From Lentzea jiangxiensis (lineage in GTDB: Bacteria > Actinomycetota > Actinomycetes > Mycobacteriales > Pseudonocardiaceae), in the NCBI RefSeq assembly GCF_900104175.1, contig NZ_FNIX01000002.1, positions 682,001 to 746,000 on the forward strand: a DNA stretch of 64,000 bases, given 5' to 3'. The notes beneath the pieces are model-generated. The model saw only the letters and a list, made by a program, of their open reading frames with translations, was not told the origin of the DNA and did not search any database. Below are positions 17,070 to 25,988 of this stretch, piece by piece (the stretch's first letter is position 1; every line of letters starts with the position of its first letter). The position numbers and the translations under genes were made by a program.

Positions 17070-17918
17070 TCACAGCGCACGGCAGGTCCTGAGGTAGCTG
17101 AGGAACGAGGCCTGCAGGCCGGTCACATGCGTTTCGCGCAGCACCTCACTGGTGACGGCCGCGCCGCGGGAGGTGAGGAGGTGCAGGACGGTGGCCGCGT
17201 TCTTCGCGAGGTTCTGGTAGACGGGCACGGTTCCGAGCAGCTCCCGGTCGTTGAAGGTCAGGTGGAGCTTGGCCGGCTGGTCGGCCAGTTCGCGGATCTG
17301 CGCGAAGACGCGGCTTCCCTCACTGGCGACACCGGGGCTTCCAGCGCCGATGCTCTCGAAGAGCGTCGTGCCGCTGAGCCAGGCGTAGAGGGTGAACAGT
17401 CCGCCGTAGGAGTAACCGAAAAGGCCGTGACCGCTCGTGGCCGTGCCGTAGTCGCGTTCGATCCGGGGGTGCAGTTCGTCGGTGATGAAGCTCAGGAACG
17501 CATCGCCTCGGGTGTCGCGCAGCTCGTCGACGTAGGCGTCGGCTTCCTCGCGGGTCATCGAACCCGTCCGGACCCCCATGTCGACGGCGTCGAGGAACTC
17601 CTGGGCGACGGGCTCGCCGGGCGGCACGAGGTCCCTGTTGCGCAGCCTCGCCCAGTGCTCCGCTTCTCCGCCCGCGTAGCCGATGCTGACCTGGACGTAC
17701 GGTTTGATCTTCTGCATGGGGTCCTGCTGGGTGACGATGAGCGGGGCCGTCAGGCCGACCGCCCAGTTGCCGTCGAGCACGTACACGACGGGCGCCTGCG
17801 CCGTGGCGGGGTCGTAGCCCGGTGGCGTGGTGACCCAGACGCCGTAGTCGTGCCCGCCGCTGGAACGCAGCTCGAAGTAGTCGGTGTCGGCGAAGCAGCC
17901 GTGCCACATGGTGCTCAT
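17070..17918 (-). CDS. Esterase of the Fes/IroE (PF00756, esterase D) type
   Basis: A 282-residue alpha/beta hydrolase. VVYVLDGNWAVG begins the core, the nucleophile Ser is in GLFGYSYGGLFTLYA (GYSYG) and the late acid/His region ends in VLRETHVTGLQASFL. This fold is shared with enterochelin esterases and mycolyl transferases. There is no signal peptide, so it is cytoplasmic. ATG 17918 has AAGGA 7 bases upstream and overlaps the stop of the amidohydrolase remnant (ATGA). Regulation by the divergent TetR at 18223 through the 18184-18210 operator is likely. The substrate is unknown. Confidence 0.85.
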   Translation of the reverse strand: MSTMWHGCFADTDYFELRSSGGHDYGVWVTTPPGYDPATAQAPVVYVLDGNWAVGLTAPLIVTQQDPMQKIKPYVQVSIGYAGGEAEHWARLRNRDLVPPGEPVAQEFLDAVDMGVRTGSMTREEADAYVDELRDTRGDAFLSFITDELHPRIERDYGTATSGHGLFGYSYGGLFTLYAWLSGTTLFESIGAGSPGVASEGSRVFAQIRELADQPAKLHLTFNDRELLGTVPVYQNLAKNAATVLHLLTSRGAAVTSEVLRETHVTGLQASFLSYLRTCRAL

Positions 17919-18160
17919 CGGAGATCCTTCACAACACGTCCGGTTTGGACGGCTAGTACGGCGTTGGCGGGGTCGGCGAAGACGGCCGGGGCGTCGAGCG
18001 GGTTGCCGTTCCACAGCACGAGGTCTGCCTGCTCGCCGGGAGCGAGGGCGCACAGACAGGACGTGGTGGCCGCCTGCAGCTCGGTGATGCGCCCGTCCTC
18101 GACTGTGACGGCGACGTCGCACGGATCGCGACCCGAGCCGTCCACGACCACCGCATCCAC
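17915..18160 (-). pseudogene. Amidohydrolase reduced to its two ends
   Basis: An 81-residue frame made of the first ~35 residues of a metal-dependent amidohydrolase (VVDGSGRDPCDVAVTVEDGRITEL) joined directly to its last ~45 (LAPGEQADLVLWNGNPLDAP, VLAVQTGRVVKDLR). About 300 residues with all the metal ligands are missing, yet the frame is preserved and still coupled by ATGA to the esterase. It may now act only as a leader that couples translation of the esterase. Family normal length is ~380-420. Confidence 0.75.
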
Positions 18161-18183
18161 TACCCGAACCCTCCGACCGATTT

Positions 18184-18210
18184 TCCATTGGATAAATCTT
18201 ATCCAATGGA
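18184..18210. promoter_or_regulatory. Perfect operator palindrome for the TetR at 18223
   Basis: Arms tccattggataa (18184-18195) and ttatccaatgga (18199-18210) are perfect inverted copies around a 3-base centre. A second overlapping palindrome ttatccaatggataa lies at 18199-18213. They are AT-rich and sit in the 62-base gap between the divergent TetR and amidohydrolase/esterase genes. Confidence 0.8.
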
Positions 18211-18222
18211 TAAACTAGGCGT

Positions 18223-18783
18223 GTGGTCCTGTCAAGCAACGGCGATGCCCGCCAGCGCCTCCTGGCGCGTCTCCTCGACGTCTTCGACGACGGCCTTCCG
18301 CCACCGGAGACCTCCCTGCGCGAGATCGCGGCCAGGACCGGGACCAGCCACGCGCTCCTGCGGTACCACTTCGGGTCGCTCGCGGGCGTTCTGGCGGCCG
18401 TGCTCGCGGTCCAGCGGACCCGCGACAACGAGGCGCTGTTCCGCGACGCCGGGCAGGGCACCTTCGACGACCTCGTCCTGGCGATCTGGCGGGTCTACAC
18501 CCGACCTGAGCAGCTGTCGCGCGTGCGCGGGTTCTTCCACGTCGTGGCGCTGGCCGCGTACAGCCCGGACGACTTCGGCGAGTTCGTCTCGTCGCTGGAC
18601 GACCTCACCGGCGTGCTGGCCTCGCTGGCGGAGTGCGAAGGGCTCGACGCCCGGAAAGCGCGGACCAGGGCCACCGTCGCCGTCGCCGCGATCCGCGGTC
18701 TGCTGTTGCAGGAGGTGCTGACGCCCGGGGCCTGCTCGGAGGACGCGGTCGCGTTGATCCTCGGCATGGGCGCGAACGGGTAG
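18223..18783 (+). CDS. TetR-family transcriptional regulator
   Basis: A 186-residue regulator with an HTH in TSLREIAARTGTSHALLRYHFGSLAGVL (about 29-56) and an all-helical C-terminal domain. GTG start, only 12 bases after the operator at 18184-18210, so it is very likely autoregulated. It is divergent from the amidohydrolase remnant/esterase unit, its probable target. It converges on the LLM monooxygenase gene, with a terminator hairpin shared between them. Confidence 0.9.
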   Translation: MVLSSNGDARQRLLARLLDVFDDGLPPPETSLREIAARTGTSHALLRYHFGSLAGVLAAVLAVQRTRDNEALFRDAGQGTFDDLVLAIWRVYTRPEQLSRVRGFFHVVALAAYSPDDFGEFVSSLDDLTGVLASLAECEGLDARKARTRATVAVAAIRGLLLQEVLTPGACSEDAVALILGMGANG

Positions 18784-18844
18784 GGGTCCAACCCGGGGCG
18801 CGGACCCAATGACCCAGGGCGCGAGATCGTCCGCGAGTCCCGGC

Positions 18845-18883
18845 GCGTCGGTGGCGCTCGCCCTGCGAGTGCGCCACCGACGC
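18845..18883. terminator. Bidirectional hairpin between convergent genes
   Basis: Perfect 13-bp stem (gcgtcggtggcgc / gcgccaccgacgc) with a 13-base loop containing a small inner stem. It sits between the TetR stop (18783) and the convergent monooxygenase stop (18896). Confidence 0.78.
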
Positions 18884-18895
18884 GGACGTGCATGC

Positions 18896-20242
18896 CTACG
18901 CGAGGCGGGCGCTGGGGTGGTCCTGCGCGGCGAACCGGCTCGCCGGTCGCGGCAGACCGTAGTGATCGCGCAGCGTGCGACCGGTGTACTCGGCGCGGAA
19001 GAGGCCACGTGCGCGCAGCAGCGGGACGACGTGGTCGACGAACTCCTCGAGGCCGGACGGCAGCAACGGCGCCATCACGTTGAAGCCGTCCGCCGCGCCC
19101 GTGGTGAACCAGAGCTCGATGTGGTCGGCGATCTGCTCGGGTGTGCCGGCCACGACCTGGTGCCCGCGTCCGCCGCCGAGCCTGCCGAGCAGCTGGCGCA
19201 GGGTCAGCCGTTCGCGCTCGGCCAGGTCGCGGACCAGTTGGAAGCGGCTCTTGGCGCCGTTGACGTGGCTGACGGGCGGCAGTTCCGGCAGCTGCTCGTC
19301 CAGCGGGTGTCCGGTGAGGTCGATGCCGATCAGCTCGGTCAGCTGGCGCACGGCCCGCGCCGGGATGATGAGGTCGTCGAGTTCCGCGGCCAGCGCCAGC
19401 GCTTCGGCTTCGGTGCCGCCGAGCACGGGGACGATGCCGGGCAGCACCTTCACCTCGTCCGCCGGGCGTCCGTGCGCCTGCACCCGCCGTTTGAGATCGC
19501 TGTAGAACGCGGTCGCCTCGCCGTGGGTCTGCTGGGCGGTGAACACGGCTTCGGCCCATGCGGCGGCGAACGCCTTGCCGTCCTCGCTGGAGCCGGCCTG
19601 GACGAGCAGCGGGCGTCCCTGCGGGCTGCGGACGGCGTTGAGCGGGCCGCGCACCGAGAAGAACTGTCCTTTGTGGCCGATCTCGTGCACCTTGGCGTCG
19701 TCGGCGAACACGCCGGTCTCCGGGTCGACGATCAGCGCGTCGTCCTCCCACGAGTCCCACAGGGCGGTGGTCACGTCGAGGAACTCGTCGGCGCGCCGGT
19801 AGCGCTCGGCGTGCTCGGTGTTGACCTCGCGGTTGAAGTTCTGCGCCGAGCGGTCCTGCGCGGTGGTGACGATGTTCCAGCCCGCGCGGCCGCCGCTGAT
19901 GTGGTCGAGGGACGAGAACAGGCGGGCGAGGTTGTAGGGCTCGCTGAAGCCGGTCGACGCGGTGGCGATCAGTCCGATGTGGTCGGTCACCTGGGCGAGC
20001 GCGGTGAGCAGGGTGAGGGGTTCGAAGTGGCCCGCCGCGGTGTGCCGGACGTCGCCCCAGATCTGCACCCCGTCGGCGAGGAACACCGAGTCGAACGTAC
20101 CGCGTTCGGCGATGCGCGCGAGGTTCTGGAAGTGGGTGACGTCGCCGAGCGCGCGCGGGTCGGTGCGCGGGTGGCGCCACGCGGCCTCGTGGTGGCCGAC
20201 GCCCATCAGGAACGCGTTGAGGTGGAGCTCGCGTGCGGACAA
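18896..20242 (-). CDS. LLM-class FMN-dependent monooxygenase (NtaA/SnaA/DszA type)
   Basis: 448 residues, typical for the NtaA/SnaA/DszA branch of bacterial luciferase-like monooxygenases. These oxidise substrates such as nitrilotriacetate or dibenzothiophene sulfone using reduced FMN from a separate reductase. Landmarks are LHLNAFLMGVGHHEAAWRHP at the start, SVFLADGVQIWGD, LIATASTGFSEPYNLARLF, GRAGWNIVTTAQD and VLPGIVPVLGGTEAEA. TTG 20242 is chosen because GGGAG lies 7 bases before it. It follows the ROK gene by 2 bases and is the distal gene of the sulfur-type operon running from 25988. No flavin reductase gene is adjacent. Confidence 0.9.
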   Translation of the reverse strand: MSARELHLNAFLMGVGHHEAAWRHPRTDPRALGDVTHFQNLARIAERGTFDSVFLADGVQIWGDVRHTAAGHFEPLTLLTALAQVTDHIGLIATASTGFSEPYNLARLFSSLDHISGGRAGWNIVTTAQDRSAQNFNREVNTEHAERYRRADEFLDVTTALWDSWEDDALIVDPETGVFADDAKVHEIGHKGQFFSVRGPLNAVRSPQGRPLLVQAGSSEDGKAFAAAWAEAVFTAQQTHGEATAFYSDLKRRVQAHGRPADEVKVLPGIVPVLGGTEAEALALAAELDDLIIPARAVRQLTELIGIDLTGHPLDEQLPELPPVSHVNGAKSRFQLVRDLAERERLTLRQLLGRLGGGRGHQVVAGTPEQIADHIELWFTTGAADGFNVMAPLLPSGLEEFVDHVVPLLRARGLFRAEYTGRTLRDHYGLPRPASRFAAQDHPSARLA

Positions 20243-20244
20243 CT

Positions 20245-21405
20245 TCAGACTCCCTGCCAGACTGGGTTTCGGATGTTCAAGGGATCGGAGTAGAGGGCGT
20301 CGAGCTGCACGGCGCAGGCCGCCACGGCCAGGACGTCCTCGCCGAAGCTGCTCGTCAGCACCGCGTCGGCGGACGCGCGGGACATCGCCGTCACCTCGTC
20401 CCTGAGCGCGGCGGCGCAGCCGGGCAGGCGGTTGGTGCCGAGCTCGGTCACGACGAGCACCTCGGGGTCGAGGAAGTCGAACAGCACGGCCGCCGCACGA
20501 CCGACGGCGCGGGCCCGGTCGACCAGGTGCGCCCCGGCCGCCGGGGATCCGGCCACGGCGTCGTCGACCAGGTCGAAGACGTACGGCCTGCTGATCACGC
20601 TTTCGCGGTGTGCCCGCGCCGCCCAGGCCTGGTCGGACACGGTGGCTTCCAAGCACCCGCGCTTGCCGCACCGGCACTGCACGTCCGGGTCGCCGAGAGC
20701 GAGGTGCGCGACGTCGCCGGCGGCCGAGCGCGGGCCGCGGTGGGCCGCACCGGCGGTCACGAACGCGGCGTCGACCACGTTGCCGACGAACAGGTGCAGC
20801 AACGACTCGCGGCCGTTGGCGGCGCCGAAGAGCTGCTCCGCCCTCGCCAGCGCCCTCGCGTGGCTGTCGACCCGCACGGGAAGTCCCGTCCGGGCTGTGA
20901 GCAGGGCCGCGACCTCGACGTCGCGCCAGCCGAGCGAGGCGTGCCGGACGATCACCCCGTCGCGCGGGTCGACCCAGCCGCCCGCCGCCACGCCGAGGCC
21001 GATCGGGATGTGCGCCGGGAACCGGTCGGCGTGCACGCGCAGCAGTTCGTCGGCCGCGGTCGTCAGCACCTCCCGCGGGTCGTCCGGGTCGGCGTGGGGG
21101 ACGGTCCTCCGGAGGAGCACCCTGCCACGCAGGTCGGCGAGCGCCAGGGTGGAGAACGGGTGGGCGACGTGGATCCCGGCCACGACGTGCCGGCTCGTGT
21201 CGATGTCCACCGGTACGTGCGGCCGCCCCACGCCCTGGTACGGCACGGCTTGCGGTACCTCGACGAGCAGGCCGAGCTCGGTGAGCGCGGCACAGGACCG
21301 GGTCACCGCCGCCGGGCTCAGGCCGGACGTGCGGGCGATCGTGCTGCGGGCGACCGGCCCGCACCGCAGCACGGTGCCGAGCACCACCGACGCGGCCGTG
21401 CTCAT
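20245..21405 (-). CDS. ROK-family transcriptional regulator
   Basis: 386 residues. The N-terminal winged helix (STIARTSGLSPAAVTRSCAALTELGLL, ~20-46) is followed by a ROK sugar-kinase-like domain, including the Cys-rich zinc site CRCGKRGCLEA. The DGVIVRH and ELGTNRLPG regions are divergent from active kinases. It lies inside the ferredoxin-flavoprotein-ABC operon, overlapping the ferredoxin stop by ATGA. ROK regulators usually sense sugars or sugar phosphates; here the setting suggests it senses an organosulfur compound or a sulfonated sugar. This is inference from context. Confidence 0.88.
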   Translation of the reverse strand: MSTAASVVLGTVLRCGPVARSTIARTSGLSPAAVTRSCAALTELGLLVEVPQAVPYQGVGRPHVPVDIDTSRHVVAGIHVAHPFSTLALADLRGRVLLRRTVPHADPDDPREVLTTAADELLRVHADRFPAHIPIGLGVAAGGWVDPRDGVIVRHASLGWRDVEVAALLTARTGLPVRVDSHARALARAEQLFGAANGRESLLHLFVGNVVDAAFVTAGAAHRGPRSAAGDVAHLALGDPDVQCRCGKRGCLEATVSDQAWAARAHRESVISRPYVFDLVDDAVAGSPAAGAHLVDRARAVGRAAAVLFDFLDPEVLVVTELGTNRLPGCAAALRDEVTAMSRASADAVLTSSFGEDVLAVAACAVQLDALYSDPLNIRNPVWQGV

Positions 21406-21755
21406 GAGATCAGCGGCGGGCCGGCGGGGGAGAGGGCGGGGCCGACGGCGCGCGCGGCTCCCGGCGTGCGGCCGTGGCCCCACCCGATCTCCCTGCGGTA
21501 GCTGCCGAGCAGACCGGTCCGCCGCAGGTGCTCCTCGTCGTGCGCGTACGACTCCGCGGGCAGCGGATGGGTGTGCGGCGCGACGAACAGCGCGTCGGCC
21601 GGGCAGTTGGCCTCGCACTGGAAGCACGTCTGGCAGTCGGACTGCCGGCTGACCACGGGCAGTCCGTCCTCGCCCCGGTCGAAGACGTTGGTGGGGCAGA
21701 CCTCGATGCACTTGTCGCAGGCGATGCACTGCGCCGCGGAGACGAGCTCGATCAC
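21402..21755 (-). CDS. Two-cluster [4Fe-4S] ferredoxin, AprB-like
   Basis: A 117-residue ferredoxin with two cluster motifs: CIACDKCIEVCP (about 9-20) and CQTCFQCEANCP (about 42-53). A C-terminal extension (HPLPAESYAHDEEHLRRT) resembles the tail of AprB-type subunits that wrap around the flavoprotein. GTG start overlaps the flavoprotein stop by 4 bases, so the two are translationally coupled and probably form a complex. Electron transfer between a soluble donor and the FAD of the partner is the likely role. Confidence 0.88.
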   Translation of the reverse strand: MIELVSAAQCIACDKCIEVCPTNVFDRGEDGLPVVSRQSDCQTCFQCEANCPADALFVAPHTHPLPAESYAHDEEHLRRTGLLGSYRREIGWGHGRTPGAARAVGPALSPAGPPLIS

Positions 21756-23308
21756 GCCGCGGCTCCTTCCGGCCGCGCCCACACCTGGTCCAGCCCGCCG
21801 GAGGTGATCCGGTGGTGCTGCGCGGGATCGAGCCCGGGGTGGTCGAGCCGCTTGGCCATGCCGCGGCTCTCCACGCGCAGCAGGGCTGAGGTGTACATCC
21901 ACCGCGCGTGCGCGACCATGGCCACCGCCTGGCGTGCGGTCACCGTCGAAGCCCCCTCGGCACGCAGGTCGGAACGGACCGATCGCCAGGCGCCGTCGAG
22001 CTGCCGCAACGCCGACCGCAGCACGTCGCCGTGTCGCAGGTAGTTCTTGTCGTAGGGCAGGACCTCGGCCTGCACGGTCCGGATGATCTCGACGACGTCG
22101 ACGTCCTTCGCGCCGCGGGTGGGGCGCAGCCCGGCGCCACCGGCCGCGCTCACCTGCCGTGCGCCGCGGCCGAGCGCGCGGGCGAACCGCGCGGCGGAGC
22201 GACCCGCCCAGGAGCCGGAGGAGATGGCCCACGCGGCGTTGTGGCTGCCGCCGCCGGTGAACCCGCCGCAGATCAATTCGCGCGTGGCGGCGTCACCCGC
22301 GGCGTAGAGGCCGGGAACCGTGGTGGCACACCCGTCGTCCACGATCCGGATCCCGCCCGTGCCGCGCACGGTGCCCTCGGCCAGCAACGTGATCGCGAAC
22401 GGATCGGTGAACGGGTTGATGCCCAGCCGGTCGAAGGTGAGGAAGAAGTTCGGCTGCGCCAGCCTCATCGCCCGTTGTGCGGCGTCGTCGGCCAGGTCGA
22501 GCTTGCAGAAGACCTTGCCCGACAACAGGGTGCGCGCGATCACCGACCGGCCGCGCTGGCTGCCGGCGCCTTCGAGCACCTCGCCGTCGGCGCGGTAGAA
22601 GGTGGCGTAGTTGTAGAAAGCGGTCTTGGTGACCGAGGTGTGCTCGGGGGCGATGCCGTAGGCGTTGGAGAACTCCATGCCCGACAGCTCGGCGCCCGTC
22701 TCGGCGGCCAGCAGCGCCCCGTCACCCGTGTTGACGTTGCACCCGAACGCCTTGCTCAGGAACGCGCACCCGCCGGTGGCGAGCACGACGGCACCGGCGC
22801 GCACCTCGAAGGGCTGGCCGGCCTGCCGCCGGTACCCCGCGGCACCGGCCACCGCGCCGTCGGCGTCCGTCAGGAGCTCGGTGACGGGGCTGTGGTCGAG
22901 GACGGTGACACCGGCGCGCTTGACCCGGATCCGCTGGCGCCGCATGTACTCCGGGCCCTGCAGGCCGTTGCGCAACGGGGTGCCGTCCGGTCCGGTGGGG
23001 AACGGGTAGCGGCCTGCCTCGGCCAGCTCGTTGACCCTCTCGTAGGTCTCGTCGAGCACCCTGGCCATCCACCGGCGGTCGGCGAGGTGGCCGCCGAGCG
23101 CTTCGCGGCTGGACATGGCGGCTTCACGGGCTTTCTCGTCCGGCGGCACGTACCAGACGCCGGTGCCGACGGACGCGGTCGCGCCACTGGTTCCGCAGTA
23201 ACCCTTGTCCGCGAGCACCACGGAGGCGCCTTGCTCCGCGGCCTTCAGCGCGGCCCACGTCGCGGCGGGGCCACCGCCGACGACCAGGACGTCAGTTGTG
23301 AGTGTCAT
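21752..23308 (-). CDS. AprA/fumarate-reductase-type FAD flavoprotein
   Basis: 518 residues of the succinate dehydrogenase/fumarate reductase flavoprotein superfamily. The FAD-binding entry VLVVGGGPAATWAALKAAEQG (~8-28, given in part), SGATASVGTGVWYV, VVLATGGCAFLSKAFGCN and late TVPGLYAAGDAATRELICGG are all in family order. Size and the partner ferredoxin make it closest to adenylylsulfate-reductase alpha-like proteins. The true APS reductase of sulfate reducers is not expected here, so an oxidoreductase acting on an imported organosulfur compound is inferred. It lies 9 bases downstream of the ABC permease gene. Confidence 0.87.
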   Translation of the reverse strand: MTLTTDVLVVGGGPAATWAALKAAEQGASVVLADKGYCGTSGATASVGTGVWYVPPDEKAREAAMSSREALGGHLADRRWMARVLDETYERVNELAEAGRYPFPTGPDGTPLRNGLQGPEYMRRQRIRVKRAGVTVLDHSPVTELLTDADGAVAGAAGYRRQAGQPFEVRAGAVVLATGGCAFLSKAFGCNVNTGDGALLAAETGAELSGMEFSNAYGIAPEHTSVTKTAFYNYATFYRADGEVLEGAGSQRGRSVIARTLLSGKVFCKLDLADDAAQRAMRLAQPNFFLTFDRLGINPFTDPFAITLLAEGTVRGTGGIRIVDDGCATTVPGLYAAGDAATRELICGGFTGGGSHNAAWAISSGSWAGRSAARFARALGRGARQVSAAGGAGLRPTRGAKDVDVVEIIRTVQAEVLPYDKNYLRHGDVLRSALRQLDGAWRSVRSDLRAEGASTVTARQAVAMVAHARWMYTSALLRVESRGMAKRLDHPGLDPAQHHRITSGGLDQVWARPEGAAA

Positions 23309-23317
23309 GACGGCTCC

Positions 23318-24169
23318 TCATGCTCCGACCGGGACTCGCCAGGAGGTGAAGCGGCGTTCGAGGCCGACCAGCACCTGGTTGAACAGCACGCCGATGGCGG
23401 AGAGCGTGATGATCCCCGCGTACATCTGCGGGATCGCGAAGTTGAACTGCGAGGCGTTGATCAGGTAGCCGAGACCGGCCTTGGCGCCGACCATCTCCGC
23501 GGCCACCAGCACGAGGATGGAGAGCGCCCCGGCGAGCCGGATGCCGGTGAAGACGGTCGGCACGGCCGCGGGGAGGATCACCTTCTGGAACAACCGGAAG
23601 CCGTTGAGGTCCATCGACCTCGCGAGCCGCAGCAACGTCGGGTCCACCGCCCGCACGGCGCTGATGGTGTTGAGCAGGATCGGCCAGGTGCACGCGTAGA
23701 ACACGATCGCGATCTTCGACGTCTCGCCGATGCCCAGCAGCAGCACGAACACCGGCAGCAACGCGAGCGCGGCGGTGTTGCGGAACACCTCGAGCAGCGG
23801 GCTGAGCAGCGTCGCGACCGGCTTGTACCAGCCGATGAGCAGGCCGAGCGGGACGGCGGCCGCGACCGCGAGCCCGAAGCCGGACAACGACCTCACGAGA
23901 CTCGCCTGCGTGTTGTCGAGCAGCTTCCCGCTGACCAGCAGGTCCCACCACGACACCGCGACCGTGGTGAACGGGGGCAGGAACGTGGCGTCCACCAGCC
24001 CGAGCCGGGGCGCGACCTCCCAGACGACGAGGAGCGCGGCGACGGCCACGACCTTGCCGAGGCCGGTCAGCACCGCGTCGGCCAGCCGCGACACCGCGCG
24101 CCGTGGCCGGGATGCCGCCGGCGTCGTCCTGTCCACGGTCGCGGACGGGGTCTCCAGCAGTGCGGTCAT
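23318..24169 (-). CDS. ABC transporter permease, SsuC/TauC-like
   Basis: 283 residues with about six membrane helices. The inner-membrane ATPase-contact EAA loop is SMDLNGFRLFQKVILPAAVP (about residues 186-205), typical of sulfonate/nitrate/taurine permeases, as is LLVVWEVAPRLGLVDATFLPP. The ATG overlaps the ATPase stop (ATGA). It forms the membrane part of an importer with the ATPase and lipoprotein encoded upstream. Confidence 0.92.
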   Translation of the reverse strand: MTALLETPSATVDRTTPAASRPRRAVSRLADAVLTGLGKVVAVAALLVVWEVAPRLGLVDATFLPPFTTVAVSWWDLLVSGKLLDNTQASLVRSLSGFGLAVAAAVPLGLLIGWYKPVATLLSPLLEVFRNTAALALLPVFVLLLGIGETSKIAIVFYACTWPILLNTISAVRAVDPTLLRLARSMDLNGFRLFQKVILPAAVPTVFTGIRLAGALSILVLVAAEMVGAKAGLGYLINASQFNFAIPQMYAGIITLSAIGVLFNQVLVGLERRFTSWRVPVGA

Positions 24170-24987
24170 GCGCCCACCACCTCCTTCTCCTGTTGCTGGG
24201 CACGGGACACCTCGTCGTGCAGCAGGTCCCAGATGCGGTGCCGGTACCGTGCGAACTCCGGGCTGGAGCGCGGATCCTCCTGCCGGGTCCGGTCACCGAG
24301 GTCGATCGCCACGGTCTCCTTGACCCGGCCCGGCCGCGAGGTCAGCACGACGACCCGCTGCCCGAGGTGGACGGCCTCGTCGATCGAGTGCGTGATGAAC
24401 ACGACCGTCTTGCCCGTCCGCTGCCAGATCCGCAGCAGCTCGTCCTGCATCGACTCGCGGGTCTGCGCGTCGAGGGCGGCGAACGGTTCGTCCATCAGCA
24501 GGACCTGCGGGTCGTAGGCGAGGCTGCGGGCGATCGCGACCCGCTGGCGCATGCCGCCGGACAGCTGGTGCGGGTGGCGGTCCTCGAAGCCGGTCAGACC
24601 CACCAGGTCGAGGAACTCGCGAGCCCGCTCAGCGCGGTGCCTGCGCGGGACACCGGTCGCCTCCAGTCCGAACTCGACGTTGCCCTGCGCGGTGCGCCAC
24701 GGCAGCAGCGCGTACTGCTGGAAGACGATGCCGCGGTCGAGGCCGGGGCCGGTGATCCGCCGTCCGTCCAGCAGGATCTCGCCCTCGCTCGGCTCGGTCA
24801 GGCCCCCGAGGAGGTCGAGCAGCGTGGACTTGCCGCACCCGCTGGGGCCGACCAGCACGACGAACTCGCCGCGTTCGACGTCGAGGTCGACGGTGTCCAC
24901 CGCGGTGAACTCGCTGTGCTGCCGGGAGCCGCGGACCTTGACCTGGAACCGCTTGGAGACGCCGCGGAAGGCGATGTGGGCGCTCAT
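24166..24987 (-). CDS. ABC transporter ATP-binding protein, SsuB/TauB-like
   Basis: 273 residues. Walker A GPSGCGKST, Q-loop FQQYALLPWRT, signature LSGGMRQR, Walker B VLLMDEPFAALD and H-loop VFITHSIDEAV are all present in order. The Q-loop LLPW sequence is typical of nitrate/sulfonate/taurine importers. ATG 24987 overlaps the SBP stop by 4 bases. It powers uptake together with the neighbouring permease and binding lipoprotein. Confidence 0.94.
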   Translation of the reverse strand: MSAHIAFRGVSKRFQVKVRGSRQHSEFTAVDTVDLDVERGEFVVLVGPSGCGKSTLLDLLGGLTEPSEGEILLDGRRITGPGLDRGIVFQQYALLPWRTAQGNVEFGLEATGVPRRHRAERAREFLDLVGLTGFEDRHPHQLSGGMRQRVAIARSLAYDPQVLLMDEPFAALDAQTRESMQDELLRIWQRTGKTVVFITHSIDEAVHLGQRVVVLTSRPGRVKETVAIDLGDRTRQEDPRSSPEFARYRHRIWDLLHDEVSRAQQQEKEVVGA

Positions 24988-25988
24988 CGGGCGAGCTCGT
25001 TGAAGTCGTTGGTGTAGAGGTCGGAGAGCTCGACCTGGTCCTTGGTGATCTCCCCGCGCTCGGCGAGCCAGTCGACCCAGATCGTCAGCTCCTGGTCGAG
25101 GATCTTGCCGCCCTTCTGCGCGACACCGGTGGACTTCCAGTACCTGAGCGCGGCGGGGTCCTCGTTGCGGCCGCGCCGGGTGAGGATCTCCACCTTGCGC
25201 GTGACGACCTCCTCGCGCGGGGTGGTGCGGCTCCATTCGATCGCCTTCGCGATGCCGGTGGTGAACGTCCGGACCGTGCCGGGGTTGTCGCGCAGGAACT
25301 TCTCGGTGAACACGTACGTGCCCGCGGTGAACGGCCCCAGCAGGTCGAAGTCGGAGAACAGCTTGCGGACGCCGCCCTTCTCCAGCGCCTTGTCGCGCAG
25401 GATGCCGCCGAGCACGCCGACCTCGATCTGCTTCTGCCGCACCGACTGCTCGATGTTGACCGGCGGGACGACGATCGGCTCGACCTTCTTGATCTCGTCC
25501 TGGCTCAGCCCCGCCCGCTTGAGGTAGATGCCGAGCATGGCCTCGTGGTGCGCGCCGAGGGTGTTCATCCCGACCTTCTTGCCGAGCAGGTCGCGAGCCG
25601 TGCGGACCGGACTGTCGTCGAGCACGTAGAAGCCGCTGTAGGCGTTCTCGTCGGAGCCGTAGTAGCCGATCACCGACTTGATCGGGGCACCGGCGGCCTT
25701 GAGCTTCACCACCGCTCCGTTGAAGGCCCCGCCGAAGTCGACCTGACCGGTGGCGGCCGACTGGATGTCCTGCGGACCGCTGATCGTGTTGCCGACCCAC
25801 TCGAGCTTCACGTCGCCGAGGTAGCCGAGCTCCGCGGCCAGTTCGGGGAGCGTGACGTCTCCCGCCCAGCCCTGGTAGCGCAGCGTCTTGGTCTCGGCCC
25901 CCGCACCGGACGCCGTCGAGCAGCCGACGGTCGCCGCTGTCAGACAGAGCAGTGAGAGGCCGAGGAAGTTCCGTCGCGTGGTGGTCAC
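24984..25988 (-). CDS. ABC transporter substrate-binding lipoprotein, SsuA-like
   Basis: 334 residues. A twin-arginine-like start ([11 protein letters not shown]) is followed by a hydrophobic stretch and a lipobox TVGC, so it is probably a Tat- or Sec-exported lipoprotein. The mature part is the aliphatic-sulfonate/nitrate periplasmic-binding type 2 fold ([61 protein letters not shown]). GTG 25988 has AAAGGA upstream. It heads the six-gene unit read leftward to the ROK gene. Ligand not determinable; organosulfur is inferred from neighbours. Confidence 0.9.
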   Translation of the reverse strand: MTTTRRNFLGLSLLCLTAATVGCSTASGAGAETKTLRYQGWAGDVTLPELAAELGYLGDVKLEWVGNTISGPQDIQSAATGQVDFGGAFNGAVVKLKAAGAPIKSVIGYYGSDENAYSGFYVLDDSPVRTARDLLGKKVGMNTLGAHHEAMLGIYLKRAGLSQDEIKKVEPIVVPPVNIEQSVRQKQIEVGVLGGILRDKALEKGGVRKLFSDFDLLGPFTAGTYVFTEKFLRDNPGTVRTFTTGIAKAIEWSRTTPREEVVTRKVEILTRRGRNEDPAALRYWKSTGVAQKGGKILDQELTIWVDWLAERGEITKDQVELSDLYTNDFNELAR

